Shown in pieces: positions 1 through 11,718 of a stretch of DNA of 64,000 nt. The notes below the pieces were generated by a model that saw nothing but the letters and a program-made list of their open reading frames with translations, was not told the DNA's origin and did not search any database. The position numbers and the translations under genes were made by a program. The DNA is from Lumbricus terrestris (Eukaryota > Annelida > Clitellata > Crassiclitellata > Lumbricidae): assembly GCA_949752735.1 (NCBI GenBank), contig OX457037.1, positions 660,001-724,000 of the forward strand. The letters run 5' to 3'. How positions within the stretch are numbered: the first letter of the stretch is position 1; each line of letters starts with the position of its first letter.

Positions 1-184
1 AAACATAAAACAGAGCAAACGCAATCGCAAGATTGTCTCAGAAAAATGCAAGACAAATAAAAGTCACGAAAGTCCATAAAAATGCAAACTTCGAACTTCG
101 AAGTTCAACAAAAACGTCTTCTTTTCAAAAGTCCAATTCTTCTTTTTCTTTCTTGAATTTCAAAGTCCATTTTCCGGAACGTCC

Positions 185-1930
185 TTATTCGTCGATCCAG
201 ATAATCTCGGGAGTCGATCCGACAGGAGGGGCGGCAGGAGGAATCGTAGGCCGACTCCCATCATACACGCCGTATAACAGCTCTACCGGCCAGTGAGGGA
301 ATCTTCCAGAGATTTCTTCCACGAAACGGTCCAACAAAGCAGATTGCTCATTCAAGTTTACCACACGAATGCAGGCTCTATCAGCATCATCATCAAGCAC
401 AACCCTAGCTACATGCAACCCAGGCTGGATCTCTTTAGACTCAGTCATCCACGCCTGTGCAGTGATCGACAAATTCCTATACTGCGTCATGCATGGAATA
501 TCGCACTGAAATCGAGGAAGAACAGTTGTCTCCTCTGCAACCATCACCCTGCGGCACCAAAGTGAACCATTCCCTTTAACCAGTGGAATACGACGACGAC
601 CAACAAAGAGTGCGCCCTGTCCAAAACCAAGCCTGCATTGGTGCTTCCTTAGCCAGTCCATTCCAAGCATAGGCTCGCCTATCTGATCAGAGACAAGAAA
701 GCAGGTATCAATGGAAAACCCTCTGGAGATTTTAATCGGGACATCCAGCTGACCCAAGACTCTAATCGCAGTACCACTTGCAGCCAAAAGAACGCGGTTA
801 CTAGGCTGGAGCGGCAAACCATCAACATCAGACGAGGGAACCAGGCTTACCTCCGACCCAGTGTCCACTAGGCAAGTTCTTTGCTGTCCGTTGATCTCTC
901 CACGGATGTAGATCGCGTTGTTCGTCACACCAGACGCTCGTTCTCTCGTTGTGTGGTTGGTGACGATCGGTCCATTCTGCTCGGGCGTCGTCGGGCCAGA
1001 GTCGCGTGCGTCGTCTTGACGGTTGGGAGGCTGTCGGCGTTGGCGGCACCGGCAAGCCACGTGACCCACGCGTCCGCAGTTGAAGTAGGTCACGGTTCGA
1101 CCAAAGTTCCCGGGAGACCTTCCCGGAGGCGGAACCGGCGGAGACACGTTCGGTTCGTCGTCGAGACTCGTCCGATACGAGCCTCGGAGTTCCTCCAGCT
1201 GACGGCAGATCCTCCCTTCCAGGTCCTGTTGCCACTTGCGTTGCGCAGCGAAGAAGCTGTCCAGTTGGGACTGAAGTTGTCCACCGGCATCACCTTCTTG
1301 CGTTCCTCTCACTCGGTTGGCCGGTCTCCGTCGGTCCTCCAGCTCCGACGTCTGCTGATAGGCGGCGAGGCGTAGAGCGGTTCTGTATGCCTCGTCAATC
1401 GTCTTTGGCTCACGTTCTCTCACCTTGAGAGACAACTCCCGGTCACGAATCGCTTCGAGGAAGGCGTTCTTCGCGACGATCTCCATCGTTTCATTGGATG
1501 AAACTGGATAAGCAAGGACGACGATTCTCCGGATGTCGTGCAGCAGATCCCCAAGCGTCTCGTCAGCTCTCTGTCGGCGGTAATACAGTAACTGTTGCGC
1601 TCGGAAAGTCTCAGCTTGACCTTCCGCGCCGTACCGTTGACGTAGTCTCTCGACCAGCTGTTCGTACGTGACTTCTGTCCGGGCTCCGAAATCCCAGAGT
1701 AGCTGCGTTGCTGCCTTCTCCAACGAGCAGCGGAGGAAGTCGACTTTATCGTCCGCAGTCCATCGGTTGTGTCTTGCGCACACATCAAATTGCGCCAAGA
1801 ACGAATAGAGGGATCCAGTTCCATCGAATTTCCCAGGCTTCATCGGGCTCTTCCGTTCCCCGACTAAACGACTGACATTCTTCAAGACCTTCGTCTCCAA
1901 AGCGCTGACGTCTTTCTCCGGGATCAGCAT
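185..1930 (-). CDS. gag-protease polyprotein of gypsy copy 1 (581 codons, deleted)
   Basis: Residues about 20-215 match the gag capsid region of the second copy (GKFDGTGSL, WTADDKVDFLR, RQRYGAEGQAETFRAQ). A zinc knuckle follows at about residue 285, but its first Cys is Tyr (YFNCGRVGHVACRC), so the CCHC box is damaged. The retroviral aspartic protease begins near residue 355 with LVDTGSEVSLVPSS, and LGMDWLRKH lies further on. After about residue 530 the sequence switches to a 3'-pol-like tail. Upstream of the Met at 1930 the homology continues to about 2100 but is crossed by an in-frame TAG near 1974. The element is therefore not autonomous, and gag is probably dead or translated only from the internal Met. 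Confidence 0.85.
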   Translation of the reverse strand: MLIPEKDVSALETKVLKNVSRLVGERKSPMKPGKFDGTGSLYSFLAQFDVCARHNRWTADDKVDFLRCSLEKAATQLLWDFGARTEVTYEQLVERLRQRYGAEGQAETFRAQQLLYYRRQRADETLGDLLHDIRRIVVLAYPVSSNETMEIVAKNAFLEAIRDRELSLKVREREPKTIDEAYRTALRLAAYQQTSELEDRRRPANRVRGTQEGDAGGQLQSQLDSFFAAQRKWQQDLEGRICRQLEELRGSYRTSLDDEPNVSPPVPPPGRSPGNFGRTVTYFNCGRVGHVACRCRQRRQPPNRQDDARDSGPTTPEQNGPIVTNHTTRERASGVTNNAIYIRGEINGQQRTCLVDTGSEVSLVPSSDVDGLPLQPSNRVLLAASGTAIRVLGQLDVPIKISRGFSIDTCFLVSDQIGEPMLGMDWLRKHQCRLGFGQGALFVGRRRIPLVKGNGSLWCRRVMVAEETTVLPRFQCDIPCMTQYRNLSITAQAWMTESKEIQPGLHVARVVLDDDADRACIRVVNLNEQSALLDRFVEEISGRFPHWPVELLYGVYDGSRPTIPPAAPPVGSTPEIIWIDE

Positions 1931-2260
1931 GCTTTTGCGGTCCTTCTTCGGCGAGTCGTCGAAATCGATCTTCTACAGGAAACGGCTCGACTCGACCTCG
2001 AAGTCGACCAAAAGGTCCTTTCGTCGTTCGGCGGCTGGCGACGAAGTAATCGGAAAGCCAGATGCAGCTCCGTCCGTCTGAGCGTTCCACATTCTTCCAG
2101 TCCGTCAGAGTCAAAGTCTACCACCCCAAGTTCCAGTTCCGTCGAAGGCCAAAACCAAAGCCAAAAGAAACCAAGGGACCAAAGACCAAAAGACCCTACT
2201 TACCGGGAACCAATTGTCGAAGTTCACAATATTCACAAAACCCCACTCACTGGAACCAAT

Positions 2261-2952
2261 TGTAACGGGACAGGGCTGGGCAAAATACACCAGGATCCGG
2301 ACCACCAACCCTGTCGTCACGATCTCGTCAGTCTTGTCCGAGGGTTAGGCTTCAACTGGAGATTGAAGGCTAGCCGACTAGGCTTAAACACGTTTATTGG
2401 TTTCCAACGGCAACATATATATAGCAAGGCAAATACAAATAGGCAAACAGAACAGAACAATACTGATTGGAGATGGGACTCGATATGGACTGCAGCAACC
2501 CCTATAGCACCCAGAGCCCTCCCTACTGTCACAGTCAGCCGTCCTGGCACCACCCGTCAGTCGAGAAGGTAGTCACCGACGTCCGTCGAAGTAGTCGACC
2601 GTCAGTAGTCAACCGTCAGTAGTCAACTGTCAGTAGTCAGGGGCAGAACCCCGACGTCACGACCGTAGGTCGGCGTACAGGAGTCCCCACCGCTCGTCGT
2701 CACCCCTGTCTAGTGGAAGAAACCGACGCACAATCGAAGCGTAGCTCACGGCCGGCGTACAGGCGTCTTCACCACTCGTCTTCGAGTCGGTCCAGAACCC
2801 CTGTCCAGTGGGAGAAGCCGACCTCTAGACCGATGCCAACGGCTCAAGATCAATAGAGGTCGAGGACTCTCACTCCCACAGTCAGTCACCACTCAAACCA
2901 CGTTTTACCGTGAGTCAAGTGCCGGTGTACTGCGAGAAACTATCCGGCAACA
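2261..2952 (-). repeat. 5' LTR of gypsy copy 1
   Basis: On the minus strand the segment starts TGTTGCCGGATAG and ends with TACA. The end next to the internal region matches the LTR of the second copy (AGGGCTGGGCAAA, TCAACTGGAGATTGA). An AATAAA polyadenylation signal lies on the minus strand near 2394-2399. The right boundary is set by similarity to a TGTTGCCCGG start in an LTR relic at 7566. The adjoining internal sequence begins with TGG, as expected for a primer binding site; I could not name the tRNA. Short CAGTAGTCAACYGT-type direct repeats lie at 2590-2640. Confidence 0.7.
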
Positions 2953-3529
2953 AAAACTATCCGAAAACTTCTGTCATTGGTTCACGTGACCTATGACGTC
3001 AGGAGAAATGTTAGACCCCTCAGCCTCGTTTTCGTTGACAAATACGATCCGGGCAGATTGCTATATACGAAAAACAAGTGCGGTTTGTTTATAATAGTAG
3101 GTTATAGTATTAAATAGTGTTAAATAATTAAGTTAAATATATTAAGTTGTTTTTAGGATGGATGATAAAAGTGGTTAGTTAGTTGCAGCTGTTTCGATTC
3201 ACAGCACCTACCGAGGCAGATGTAGAGTAGGCCTAATATTTGTAATTTAACGTCACTGTGTGATAGCAAAGCTAACTAGCGACGCCCCGTTCTTTTTACA
3301 TGCATAGGACTACAATAATATTTGTAGAGTGAAACCAGCGGTGGAGTTAGACAGATGTATTAGAAATGCATTTAAAAATTGAAAAATTATGTATTCATTC
3401 GTTAGACACCCTGTTTTCTTGTACAAAGTTCCTTAATAATCGATCTTGTAAAATGTTAATGTTTGGGTAATGCTTGTTAATCTCTGACTAAGGAAGATCT
3501 AATTATTGATCATGCTAAGGCAATAGGTC

Positions 3530-3605
3530 GTAATGAGGACTTTAGGCTACAATGGGGGTCCTAAGAAGGAGGAGGTTGAACTCCCATGACCCCGGAAATT
3601 CCCAA
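3530..3605 (-). mobile_element. decayed fragment of the 140-bp hAT-type MITE
   Basis: The segment containing GGGGGTCCTAAGAAGGAGG and TGACCCCGGAAATTCCC matches the right half of the MITE at 3723-3861. Termini and target duplication are not recognisable. Confidence 0.45.
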
Positions 3606-3722
3606 AATGGTGATACTTTAATTTTACGTGGAATGCCCAGAAGTGAGGGATAGAGGGCAGATTGTTCAAGAGATTGTACGGTGTTGGACATGGCTTAATT
3701 TAAGGACTGGAAGACTTGAGAT

Positions 3723-3861
3723 CAGTGTGGGAATTGTGGAAAAATAACTGGAGGTTGGCCTGTGATAAACTTGGAATTGGGGTGTGAAAAACAGAGTTTA
3801 CTATGGGGGCACTAAGAAAGACTGGGGGTTGAAATCCCCAAACCCCGGCAATTCTCACCCT
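3723..3861 (-). mobile_element. hAT-type MITE, 139 bp
   Basis: Terminal inverted repeats CAGTGTGGGAATTG and CAATTCTCACCCTG bound the element, and a perfect 8-bp target duplication CTTGAGAT flanks it (3715-3722 and 3862-3869). It is the reverse complement of the copies at 5928-6059 and 38764-38906. TIRs beginning CAG and 8-bp duplications are the hallmark of hAT transposition. No coding capacity. Confidence 0.9.
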
Positions 3862-3884
3862 GCTTGAGATGTGCGTGGACTGTT

Positions 3885-4029
3885 GCAGTCGGAGAATTAT
3901 AGAAAAGTAAGATGGTGGTCTGGGGTCTGACGCTGACTTATATGGTTTGGGTGTACAATGAAGATTCTCCGGGGTTTCAAGAAAGACTAAGGACTTGAAC
4001 CCTCACAACCTCTGGCAATTCTCACCGGG
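3885..4029 (-). mobile_element. older copy of the same MITE
   Basis: CAGTCGGAGAATTAT at the left and CAATTCTCACCGGG at the right enclose sequence collinear with the MITE at 3723-3861. The flanks no longer match, so this is an older copy lying 23 bp away from the younger one. Confidence 0.6.
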
Positions 4030-4115
4030 TTCCAGAAAGTGGAAATAGAGTATGCTCGTGCAGTGTTACATAAGTTAAGCGCCTTCGTGAGGTTATTGTA
4101 AGACGCTATATAACT

Positions 4116-4280
4116 GTTCATATACATACATACATACATACGTACATACATACATACATACATACATACATACATACATACATACATACATACATACATA
4201 CATACATACATACATACATACATACATACATACATACATACATACATACATACATACATACATACATACATACATACATA
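4116..4280. repeat. (CATA)n microsatellite
   Basis: About 160 bp of almost pure CATA repeat with one CGTA interruption near 4140. The long Met-Tyr-Val-Cys frames it creates are artefacts. Confidence 0.97.
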
Positions 4281-4289
4281 GTTATTATT

Positions 4290-4935
4290 ATGGGACTCTC
4301 TCGCCGTTCTCATTCACATCTCCTCTTAGCTAAATTAAGAATACTTGCCATCGATCAGATAAGAATCATGCAGACGTCAGAACTTACGTTCAAACATATG
4401 CATAATCTTTTGCCTCATGCCTTTGCTGATTTCTTTACTCTAACCTCTGCTTTAGTTCCCTATAACTTGAGATCCTCACTTAATTACAGAAGGATTATCA
4501 CTAGAACTAATACCCGCTTGTTCTCAATTAAAAGTGCGGGTCCTAGGACCTGGAATAACTTACCCTTGTCTATTCAGAATTCCCTCTGCTTCACCTTGTT
4601 TAAACGTAAACTTAAAAGTCATTTACTTTACGCTGTCTAATGATAAATCTACCGATCACCATCTATGTTACTACTTTTATTCTTTTATTTTTAAAGACGT
4701 CTAAATTGACTCACCCAACATCACCTTCTTACGTTTTCCCAGGATGTAGTTAACTAGTTAAGATAATAATTAATCTTTATACCTTTGTACTTTTTAATTT
4801 GCATAGCCTGTTGCTATTTATTTGAACTTGTATTTGGGAAACCCTGACAGTGGGACAATAGTCCCTTAGGGGTTCTCTCCTTTTGCTTTTTGTAAGTTTC
4901 CATATCCGTTTTATGTAATAAAGATGTTTTGTCAA
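4290..4935 (+). pseudogene. 3' end of a CR1-like non-LTR retrotransposon
   Basis: A 116-codon frame at 4290-4640 encodes the C-terminal tail typical of CR1/L2-type LINE reverse transcriptases: LAKLRILAIDQIRIMQTSEL, HNLLPHAFADFF, NLRSSLNYR, and GPRTWNNLPLSIQNS near the end. A 3' UTR follows, ending near 4935 with AATAAAGATGTTTTG. The RT core is missing, as expected for a 5'-truncated copy. The same protein pattern is seen in the LINE at 55757-58165. Confidence 0.8.
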
Positions 4936-5927
4936 TTGTCACGTTGAGCAATAAAAACTGTGGTTATGGTTATGGTTATAGTTATGCATTAGTTGCAAGG
5001 TTTTGAGATCATGACTGCAGTTTATACTTATATACGCTTGCGAGAAAGTGGTTAAAAGGTGTTTAAGTTGAGTGCAGAGGCAGGACACCGCTTCGTCTCT
5101 TAGATTCACGTTTTCTCCTAAATATAATTGCATAGTAGACTGGTCCAAAATTGCATGTAAAAAAAATTTTCTTTTGGATTTTTGAGGCATGTTGATACAT
5201 TTGTTCATTTTGGTCCAAAAAGTACATGTGTGAAATTTTATGCCACAAATGTAATATTTAGGGGTCACTCACGAGCATCAAAGTTGGGGTTTTGGGGCTA
5301 TATATTAATAGTCCAGGCAATTTGCAGTTTGACCTGGAAAAAATTATAGCACAAGCTTTCTAAACGGTTTCTTCCTCAGAATTTGCTGCTGAATAAAATA
5401 TCCAAAATCCGAAAAAATCTGACCATGGGGTCTCCCCCAAAATGGGGTTCAAAATATAATGGTTTTTTGTGCATTTTTATATTGAATATCGGGCTGCTGA
5501 CAACCTTAATGTGGCTGGAAAGTGATGTTTTCAAGAACAATTTTCATAAATTTGTTGATTGTCCCTCTCAGAACATTGATAAGCAGGCCTACACTTAAAT
5601 AGGCCTACCCTTAGGAGACTCGAAGAGAACATTAGGGCACGTGCCCCCATGATAAATTGAGATTGTTTCAACGCTGGACCGCAGCATTATTTTTAACAGG
5701 TTTTCTAGTCACATCCTATTTGCAGTCCAAAACTGTATGGCCAAAAGTCTATTTCTTAAAGCTCACTTTGGCATGCCAGGGTTAACAGGCGAACCAATAT
5801 AGCATCAATTTCAGAGATTCCTTCATCCACGAAGTCAAGAAGGAAGATATTCTCTTAGTTCCACTCTGGAATAGTAAAGTAACTGTAGCAGACCTTACAG
5901 GAGAAAAAGAGGGCGCATAGGTTGACC
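4936..5927. other. intergenic, nothing recognised
   Basis: AT-rich sequence with short chance frames only. I see no motif, repeat or splice-bounded exon that I can support. Confidence 0.6.
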
Positions 5928-6059
5928 CAGGGTGAGAATTACTGGGCGTTTCAGCCCCCAGTCTTACTTAGAGCCCCATAGTAAAGTCTGTTTTTCAAAC
6001 CCCAATTAAAAGTGGACCATGGTTCAACCCCCAGTTATTTTTCCACAATTCTCACACTG
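5928..6059 (+). mobile_element. hAT-type MITE, 132 bp
   Basis: TIRs CAGGGTGAGAATT and AATTCTCACACTG, with a perfect 8-bp target duplication GGTTGACC at 5920-5927 and 6060-6067. Same family as 3723-3861 (opposite orientation) and 38764-38906 (same orientation). Confidence 0.92.
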
Positions 6060-6109
6060 GGTTGACCTTTTGTCAATAATCTGGTTTCAAGTCCAAATAT
6101 CAAATTTGA

Positions 6110-6420
6110 TGAGCTCATTGCTGTGCCAAAGCTTCCATTGGGTACTGGAGTTGCATTACTAACGTCGCTGTCAAGATCATTGAAGAATGGACATGGGGAA
6201 AACCTATTGAGGTTCTGCTATTTGACTCTACTGCTTCCAACACGCCATGGGATCCATTACGGATGTTGCAAACTGTTCGGTGTTGTATTTTGTTGGCTTC
6301 TGTCGCATTTAGCTTGTACAGACATCTCGCAACAGAGTCTATATTGGATACAGTCTTCACAGTTGTGATGGCTGCATCATCTGGACCCGATATCCTGCTA
6401 TTCAAACGTTTATCACCAAC
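6110..6420 (+). pseudogene. decayed transposase-like gene fragment
   Basis: Two frames together resemble a family of uncharacterised, probably transposon-derived proteins of invertebrates. The order is IAVPKLPLGTG, then (after a frameshift near 6165) EEWTWGKPIEVLLFDSTASN, then ASSGPDILLFKRL. I recall the family pattern as VPKL.SGTG, CFDTTASNTG, a CRHH region and SSGP.ILLFKRF; the His-rich part is not visible here. The fragment carries at least one frameshift and has no intact start, so it is dead. Family recall is from memory and unverified. Confidence 0.5.
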
Positions 6421-6479
6421 AGTGGTCTTTCATCATAACAGTCTGTTAGTCCGTGCATTTCAGGCTCTAAAATAACTGA

Positions 6480-7565
6480 CCGCAGAAAGTGCCAAGATGC
6501 AGCCATCATGGTCATGAAGACTTGCAGAACTGTGCCTGTGTAAGCCTATTTTCTAATAGGGATCTGGGCTCTCCTGGATGACCAACACAACGCTGCAAAT
6601 GAGAAGATCACTAAGGCGGCATTTACTAATTTCATTTGGCATTTCTGGTATTTAGAAATTGACCTTGCTGGGTTCTTGTTTTTCTCCAAGAAGCAGTTAA
6701 TGAATGAGAAAAGAAATAATCAAGACACAAGTAAAGAAGAAGAACCTAGAATGCAAGAGGTAGGTCCCTAAGGGAAAAAAAGGAGAGGAAATAACAGAGG
6801 GCCTGAGGTTTATGAAATCTCTTTGTATCAAGGAGACGTTGTTGGATCTTCCTCCTAAGTAGGCCTACAGACCAAGTCGTGAATGATGTGGCAGAGAGAT
6901 TTCTGAGATTAGTTGCAACAATCAGCACCTTCAATGACACGCTGACGAAGACACTAAGCATTATTCTAGGTGGCGAAGCTTCATCGTAATCTTTGTGGTC
7001 AAATTCGACTTTCTGAACCGACATTGTGACATGCTGACAGCATTCTTAGATAGTTTTTATTAGACACTGGAAGTCAATTAAACACTAATTGCAGCTGCTT
7101 TTCATGCTGTCAATTAAATAATATTGCTAACAGCTAAAATGGAAGGTTCAGTGCTCGTTGACTGGAGGCCTGCCAGTTATATTGCAGTGTTTACAATGTA
7201 GTTAGTATGTCAAAACTTTGACAGCAGTGAGTGACCTGAAGATAGAGTCACAGTGTCTTAATATTTTGCACTGTGGGTTTTTTGTACCAGATGTACAGAA
7301 AAAACAACATGCCTTTCATATATTTCAATGTTCATTTTTTTGGACCACTCTATTGCATAGGCTTACTCGTAATGTTACTATGCCACAATCTCACTTACAG
7401 GCGTGAATTACAATAGTTTTTGTACACCGAGTTACTATGCTGAATAAACAGAACATTATTATTGTAAACAAGCCACCCGGATATTATTTGTCAACGGATA
7501 CAATTTCGCACGTAAGTCATGCGAGATTGTATCCGAGCAGCGAAGTAGGCGTGGCCGGATAGTTC
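6480..7565. other. intergenic, nothing recognised
   Basis: AT-rich sequence with several chance frames under 100 codons. No repeat family or gene is supported. Confidence 0.5.
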
Positions 7566-7870
7566 TGTTGCCCGGAATATATCTCGCATGACACCGGACG
7601 ATTAGTCAGCTTCGTGGTCGTCCAAAAGTCGGTGTCGATCTGTCACAGCCGCGTCCTTATATAGCCTCGGCGGGCGAGCGCATGCCAGCTAGACAGATAG
7701 CCTATGTAGACGGACTAAGGCCTAAGTAGACGGACTATGGCCTAAGTAGACGGCCCAAGTAGACAGATCGCCTAAGTAGACGATAGGCCAGACGGCGAAG
7801 GCGTAGGCGCAATAGGCAAGCGCGGATGCATGCCAGCTAGTCAGTCGCAGGCGTGCACGGACGAAATATA
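7566..7870 (+). repeat. LTR relic of the gypsy copy-1 family
   Basis: It begins TGTTGCCCGGAATATATCTC followed by CGCATGACACCGG, which matches the start of the LTR at 2952 read on its own strand. It is GC-rich relative to its surroundings, has a TATA-like CTTATATAGCC near 7660, and carries a small tandem of CCTAAGTAGACGG units at 7690-7790. The 3' boundary is uncertain and no internal region follows, so it is a truncated or solo LTR. Confidence 0.6.
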
Positions 7871-8232
7871 CGATGAGAGGCAGGCAAACAAAGAGACGGA
7901 CACGCAGGCGGACAAACAGAAAGACAGAAAGCGGCAGCGCTCGTCAATACGGGGCAATGTCCAGTCAAAATCTCGACAATATTATAGGCTACTTGTACGT
8001 AGATATTAATTTGTCTTTGATTATAATGCAATGCACATTCAGTCCACGTAATATTTCTATTGCGTCCTTCAGACTCGAGCTGAAGTTCATTTTAAATTAT
8101 TTTGAACATCTTCTTAGTGAAATTGCTTTCAAAATTAGACAATCACCACTGACATAATGATTTAATTCCAATGTCAATTCATTCTCAACATAATATTCTT
8201 AAACGAAGCTAGTTAGAAAGTCATTTACTTAC

Positions 8233-8565
8233 GTATAACAACTACCTTCACCGCGGTAGCCGCAGTCTTGTTGTTGCTCAGTAAGTACACGTAGTACACT
8301 CCAGCAGTCGATATAGGCTTAGGACCGCCAGTTTGACTTGCAGTAGCGTTGTGTATGATTAAACCGGATTGGTTAAACGCGTAGAATTCCATTACGTTTG
8401 GATAAACAGATCCGTTAACATAAGTGATCGGAACCTCCGTTGTTGCATTTGAAGTTGGTCTAACCGTCCACCTCTGGCTCCCTGGTCCGCAGCTTAGAAT
8501 CGTATCCTCTGTTCCCTCATAAACGACGATGTTTTCAAGGGAATTCATACACTGTTCCAATGTAA
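8233..8565 (-). CDS. immunoglobulin-like domain exon (internal exon, phase 1-1)
   Basis: The exon is bounded on the minus strand by a polypyrimidine acceptor (CTTTCCTTCTGCAG) and a consensus donor (GTAAGT). It is 333 bp long and starts and ends in phase 1, the arrangement typical of extracellular Ig modules. The frame stays open through it. The protein shows YEGTEDTILSCG (B-strand Cys), QRWTV (core Trp position), four NxS/T sequons, and STAGVYYVYLLSNNK where an Ig fold has DxGxYxC. The second Cys is replaced, so the canonical disulfide is absent. Flanking exons were not found. The parent gene is presumably a secreted or membrane Ig-superfamily protein; the name is unknown. Confidence 0.6.
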
Positions 8566-8649
8566 CTGCAGAAGGAAAGAATTGTGAAGCATAGTTTACG
8601 AGTTGCAGTCTAAAGTTCAGTCTATTTCTGCGAACAATAATCAAATATA

Positions 8650-10895
8650 AAATTTATATTTTAATATTTAATACTGATTCTATTGGACCTAAATTAGAGA
8701 TGCTAAGCATTGCTTCGCCTAAATAGAGTGATGAAGATTGACAAGGATGAGCTACTGCTGCAGCTAATGTTGTTAAGTTTAAGGTATGGAAAGCACGAAA
8801 ACCAAGTAAATACTTTAAAAATCATGAAAACAGTTTACATGATTTTATCCAGCAGGTTATTTCAAATAATAATTATAAGAACAGTGCCGGACTTACATTT
8901 ACAATTGTAAATTTCTGTACTCTTTACATCCATGCTGCGTGACCCACAGTTTTAGAAGTTTCCTATTCACTCTCAGCCAAAATCTATTCCAACTCCACTC
9001 TGACATGTCATCTTTACTTCTTACATCATTTCATGGTAGCTCTTATACAAAGGATAAACGGTCTAGCTAATCCATATTTTCTTCCACAATGGCGAAGTTT
9101 TATGTGGTCCTAAAGTTTTGTTTTCATAGATATCGATGGCTGTCGTTTCTGCATTAATTGGTAGGCCGACTCTAAAATCTTGTACCAAGTATGTCCCTAT
9201 TTGTAAGTTCTTGAATGTCTGCAACTTTCACTATAATTTATTAACATAGGGGATTTAAATACTTAATAGGTAAATGATATTTATTTTCATAATTACCTCT
9301 TACGTGTGTGCTAGATTATATCGTCATAATTTTAACCCTCATATTCCGGACCATTTACTTCTGCTAACCAATTCGGAGAGGGACCAGGAAGAAATATTCG
9401 ACAACTGTATCTTTTCATACTTTCAACACAGTTGATATATTGACGCTTGATTGTTTTGCTTTAATTAGTATCTGTTAAACGAAATTATTTCATAGAGAAC
9501 TTTCATAGACGTACGACGGGTTGTCGGTCGTGCTATAAATAATTATCAACCTAAACAGTCAAACCGATAACCCTAGCGTTCCTTTGGTGTATACAATAAT
9601 AGGCCTAGATAAACTACAGTCTACGCACCTTTTCCGAAAGAGATTATCATCAAAACAGTTGCTACTGTTAGTAATAAATTCCTGCTCTGGTCGGCCATGG
9701 CCAACTAAGCAGAGTAGCTTAATACGTTGCGAAAGGTTTCCTCGTCGAAATATCTTTCACTCTACAACCACAAAAGACAAAAGAACAAAGAAATGAAACG
9801 AAGAATAAGAGTTTAGTGACGGATTACAAAGAAGACAAGATCGTTAATGAGTTTCCGTTTCTAAAGATGCGATTGCTGTTAATTTAAAAAAACAACTGAG
9901 GCTCACACCCATAGGCCTCATTGCAAGAGACTTTCTTTTTTGCGTACAAGCAGACGCTTTGGTAAACAAACAAAACGTTATCTATCAATTGACTGCGAAT
10001 AACAAATGAAAGCAAATTACACGAATCTCTTTCCGTCGTTAACTCTCTTCTGATGATCAGAAACATCTCCTGGCTACCATGGTTGCTTCACTCCTTCTAT
10101 TCCTATCCTTAGAGATAATTTTATATTGCTCCAGAGTATAGTCGTCAATAGAGAAGAACAAACTTCATGGTATCACTCAGGCATGAACTGAACCATCGAC
10201 TAAACTGAATCTCAAGCAAGTCGGTTGTGTGCACGGTTCGTGTGGTGTTTGTGCATTCGGTTATATGGCACAAGTGACAGACTGTTTGCAAGGATTCATT
10301 CTTCTGCTTTGACTTTGATGTCCACAGGACTGTGAGTTATGGCTTTGCTATTTATATCGAATGAATTGTGTGTATGAGTGGCAAACGTGTAACGCTGGCT
10401 GTCTTTTGATGAGTGGAATTCCTATTGGTGCAAGGAGCATCTTGTTGTGAGAAAGTTGAGTAGGTCGTTAATGCCTTGGATGTTATTTTTTATCTGCTGC
10501 GACAGCTCAGATTTACACCCAGTTGGTTTCACATAAAGAATAAGACAGCTCCGGGCCCACCCTGCATTTTGTTATTGGCAGATGAGTTCTGCAAATGAGT
10601 CCGAGCCTGTTTTTCATCCACGGTCCACTACCCGACATCAACTAATAGTACAAGGACGAAATAATGTTGCCGCCTGCAAGTTGTGACCTCCACATGATGC
10701 GCCTGGTGATGAAAATTCAAGCAACAAGCTGTCCTCTCTCAATCTCTCTTTCTTCATACAGCTGCGGTCTTCTTCACAAGAATACAGTCAGACATATTCA
10801 ATCAATCATAGGCTGACAGGAATGAATGGTCGTGCACACAGACCATGATGGTAATTTAAGTAAGATATAGCTAGACACCAATGTAGACTGTAGAG
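8650..10895. other. intergenic or intronic, nothing recognised
   Basis: Upstream side of the Ig-like exon on its coding strand. I find no second exon or repeat that I can support. Confidence 0.5.
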
Positions 10896-11718
10896 CAGGG
10901 GTTCTCAAACTTTATTTCTATTGTACCCCCAATTAATAAAATCGAATGATGGCGTACCCCCGGGCCCCAGCGAAGTCAGATCAGAAACAAAATGTCATTC
11001 CGAAGTTCCCCTTGCAGTGACAACTGAAAGTCCACTTAATTATTGGTGACATCGTTTATCATAGTCTATAACCCATAGGGAGCAAAATTTTGTTTGAATC
11101 ATATAATTTTAACAAACAAATTTAAAGAGTAAACTTCTGTAATATAAGAAATAACCAACCTATAGCTGTGAGCTTGTTTAGACTAGCACAGATTTTTTTA
11201 AAATAATAGGCTATGGTTTAATATTTGTCAATTCAAACGCAAATTACCCCATGTTTGTTTTTGATAGCAAGCATAGTTTAAAAACCAGTTTCACCCAGAT
11301 ATGACGTGCTGAAATGAATCGCAAAATTGAAAGCTAGACCAGGAAATTGATCCTTAGGCCAATTCAGCTATCATACATTTCAGTTCTATATAATATACAG
11401 TCTGAGAATTTCTGGCTTTGGTACTTACAGCCATTTAATACATTATTTGTTTCAACATTATAGTGGTAGGACTAAACATAAATATGTTGCATGCATTGTA
11501 TAATAAATTATGTGAGTCTAATTAAATGTTGTGAAAGAAATAAATGACGATGCTGTTATAATTATGTTGCAACGTTAAAAGTCATTGCTAATCAAAGAAA
11601 GATGGACACAAAGTCCATAAACTTTAAAAAAAAATATATTTCTGGAATTTTTCGCGTACCCCTTACCGGCGCCTGGCGTACCCCCGGGGGTACGCGTACC
11701 ACAGTTTGAGAACCCCTG
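10896..11718 (+). mobile_element. non-autonomous hAT element, 823 bp
   Basis: TIRs CAGGGGTTCTCAAACT and AGTTTGAGAACCCCTG are exact inverted copies. A perfect 8-bp target duplication CTGTAGAG lies at 10888-10895 and 11719-11726. Subterminal stretches of GTACCCCC on both sides are shared. The interior is AT-rich with no transposase. Confidence 0.95.

Larger units (their letters stand above)
1..2952 (-). mobile_element. Ty3/gypsy LTR retrotransposon copy 1 (partial, RT/integrase deleted)
   Basis: The element reads right to left. Its 5' LTR is at 2261-2952, followed by gag and protease (about 2110 down to about 330). The 3' end of the internal region reaches the left window edge, so the 3' LTR is not seen. 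After the protease the frame jumps directly to a Pro-rich tail (GSRPTIPPAAPPVGSTP) of the kind found at the end of pol, so RT, RNase H and integrase have been lost by internal deletion. It is related to the copy at 42352-48681 but clearly diverged. Classification as gypsy rests on the gag/zinc knuckle/aspartic protease arrangement and the LTR. Confidence 0.85.
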
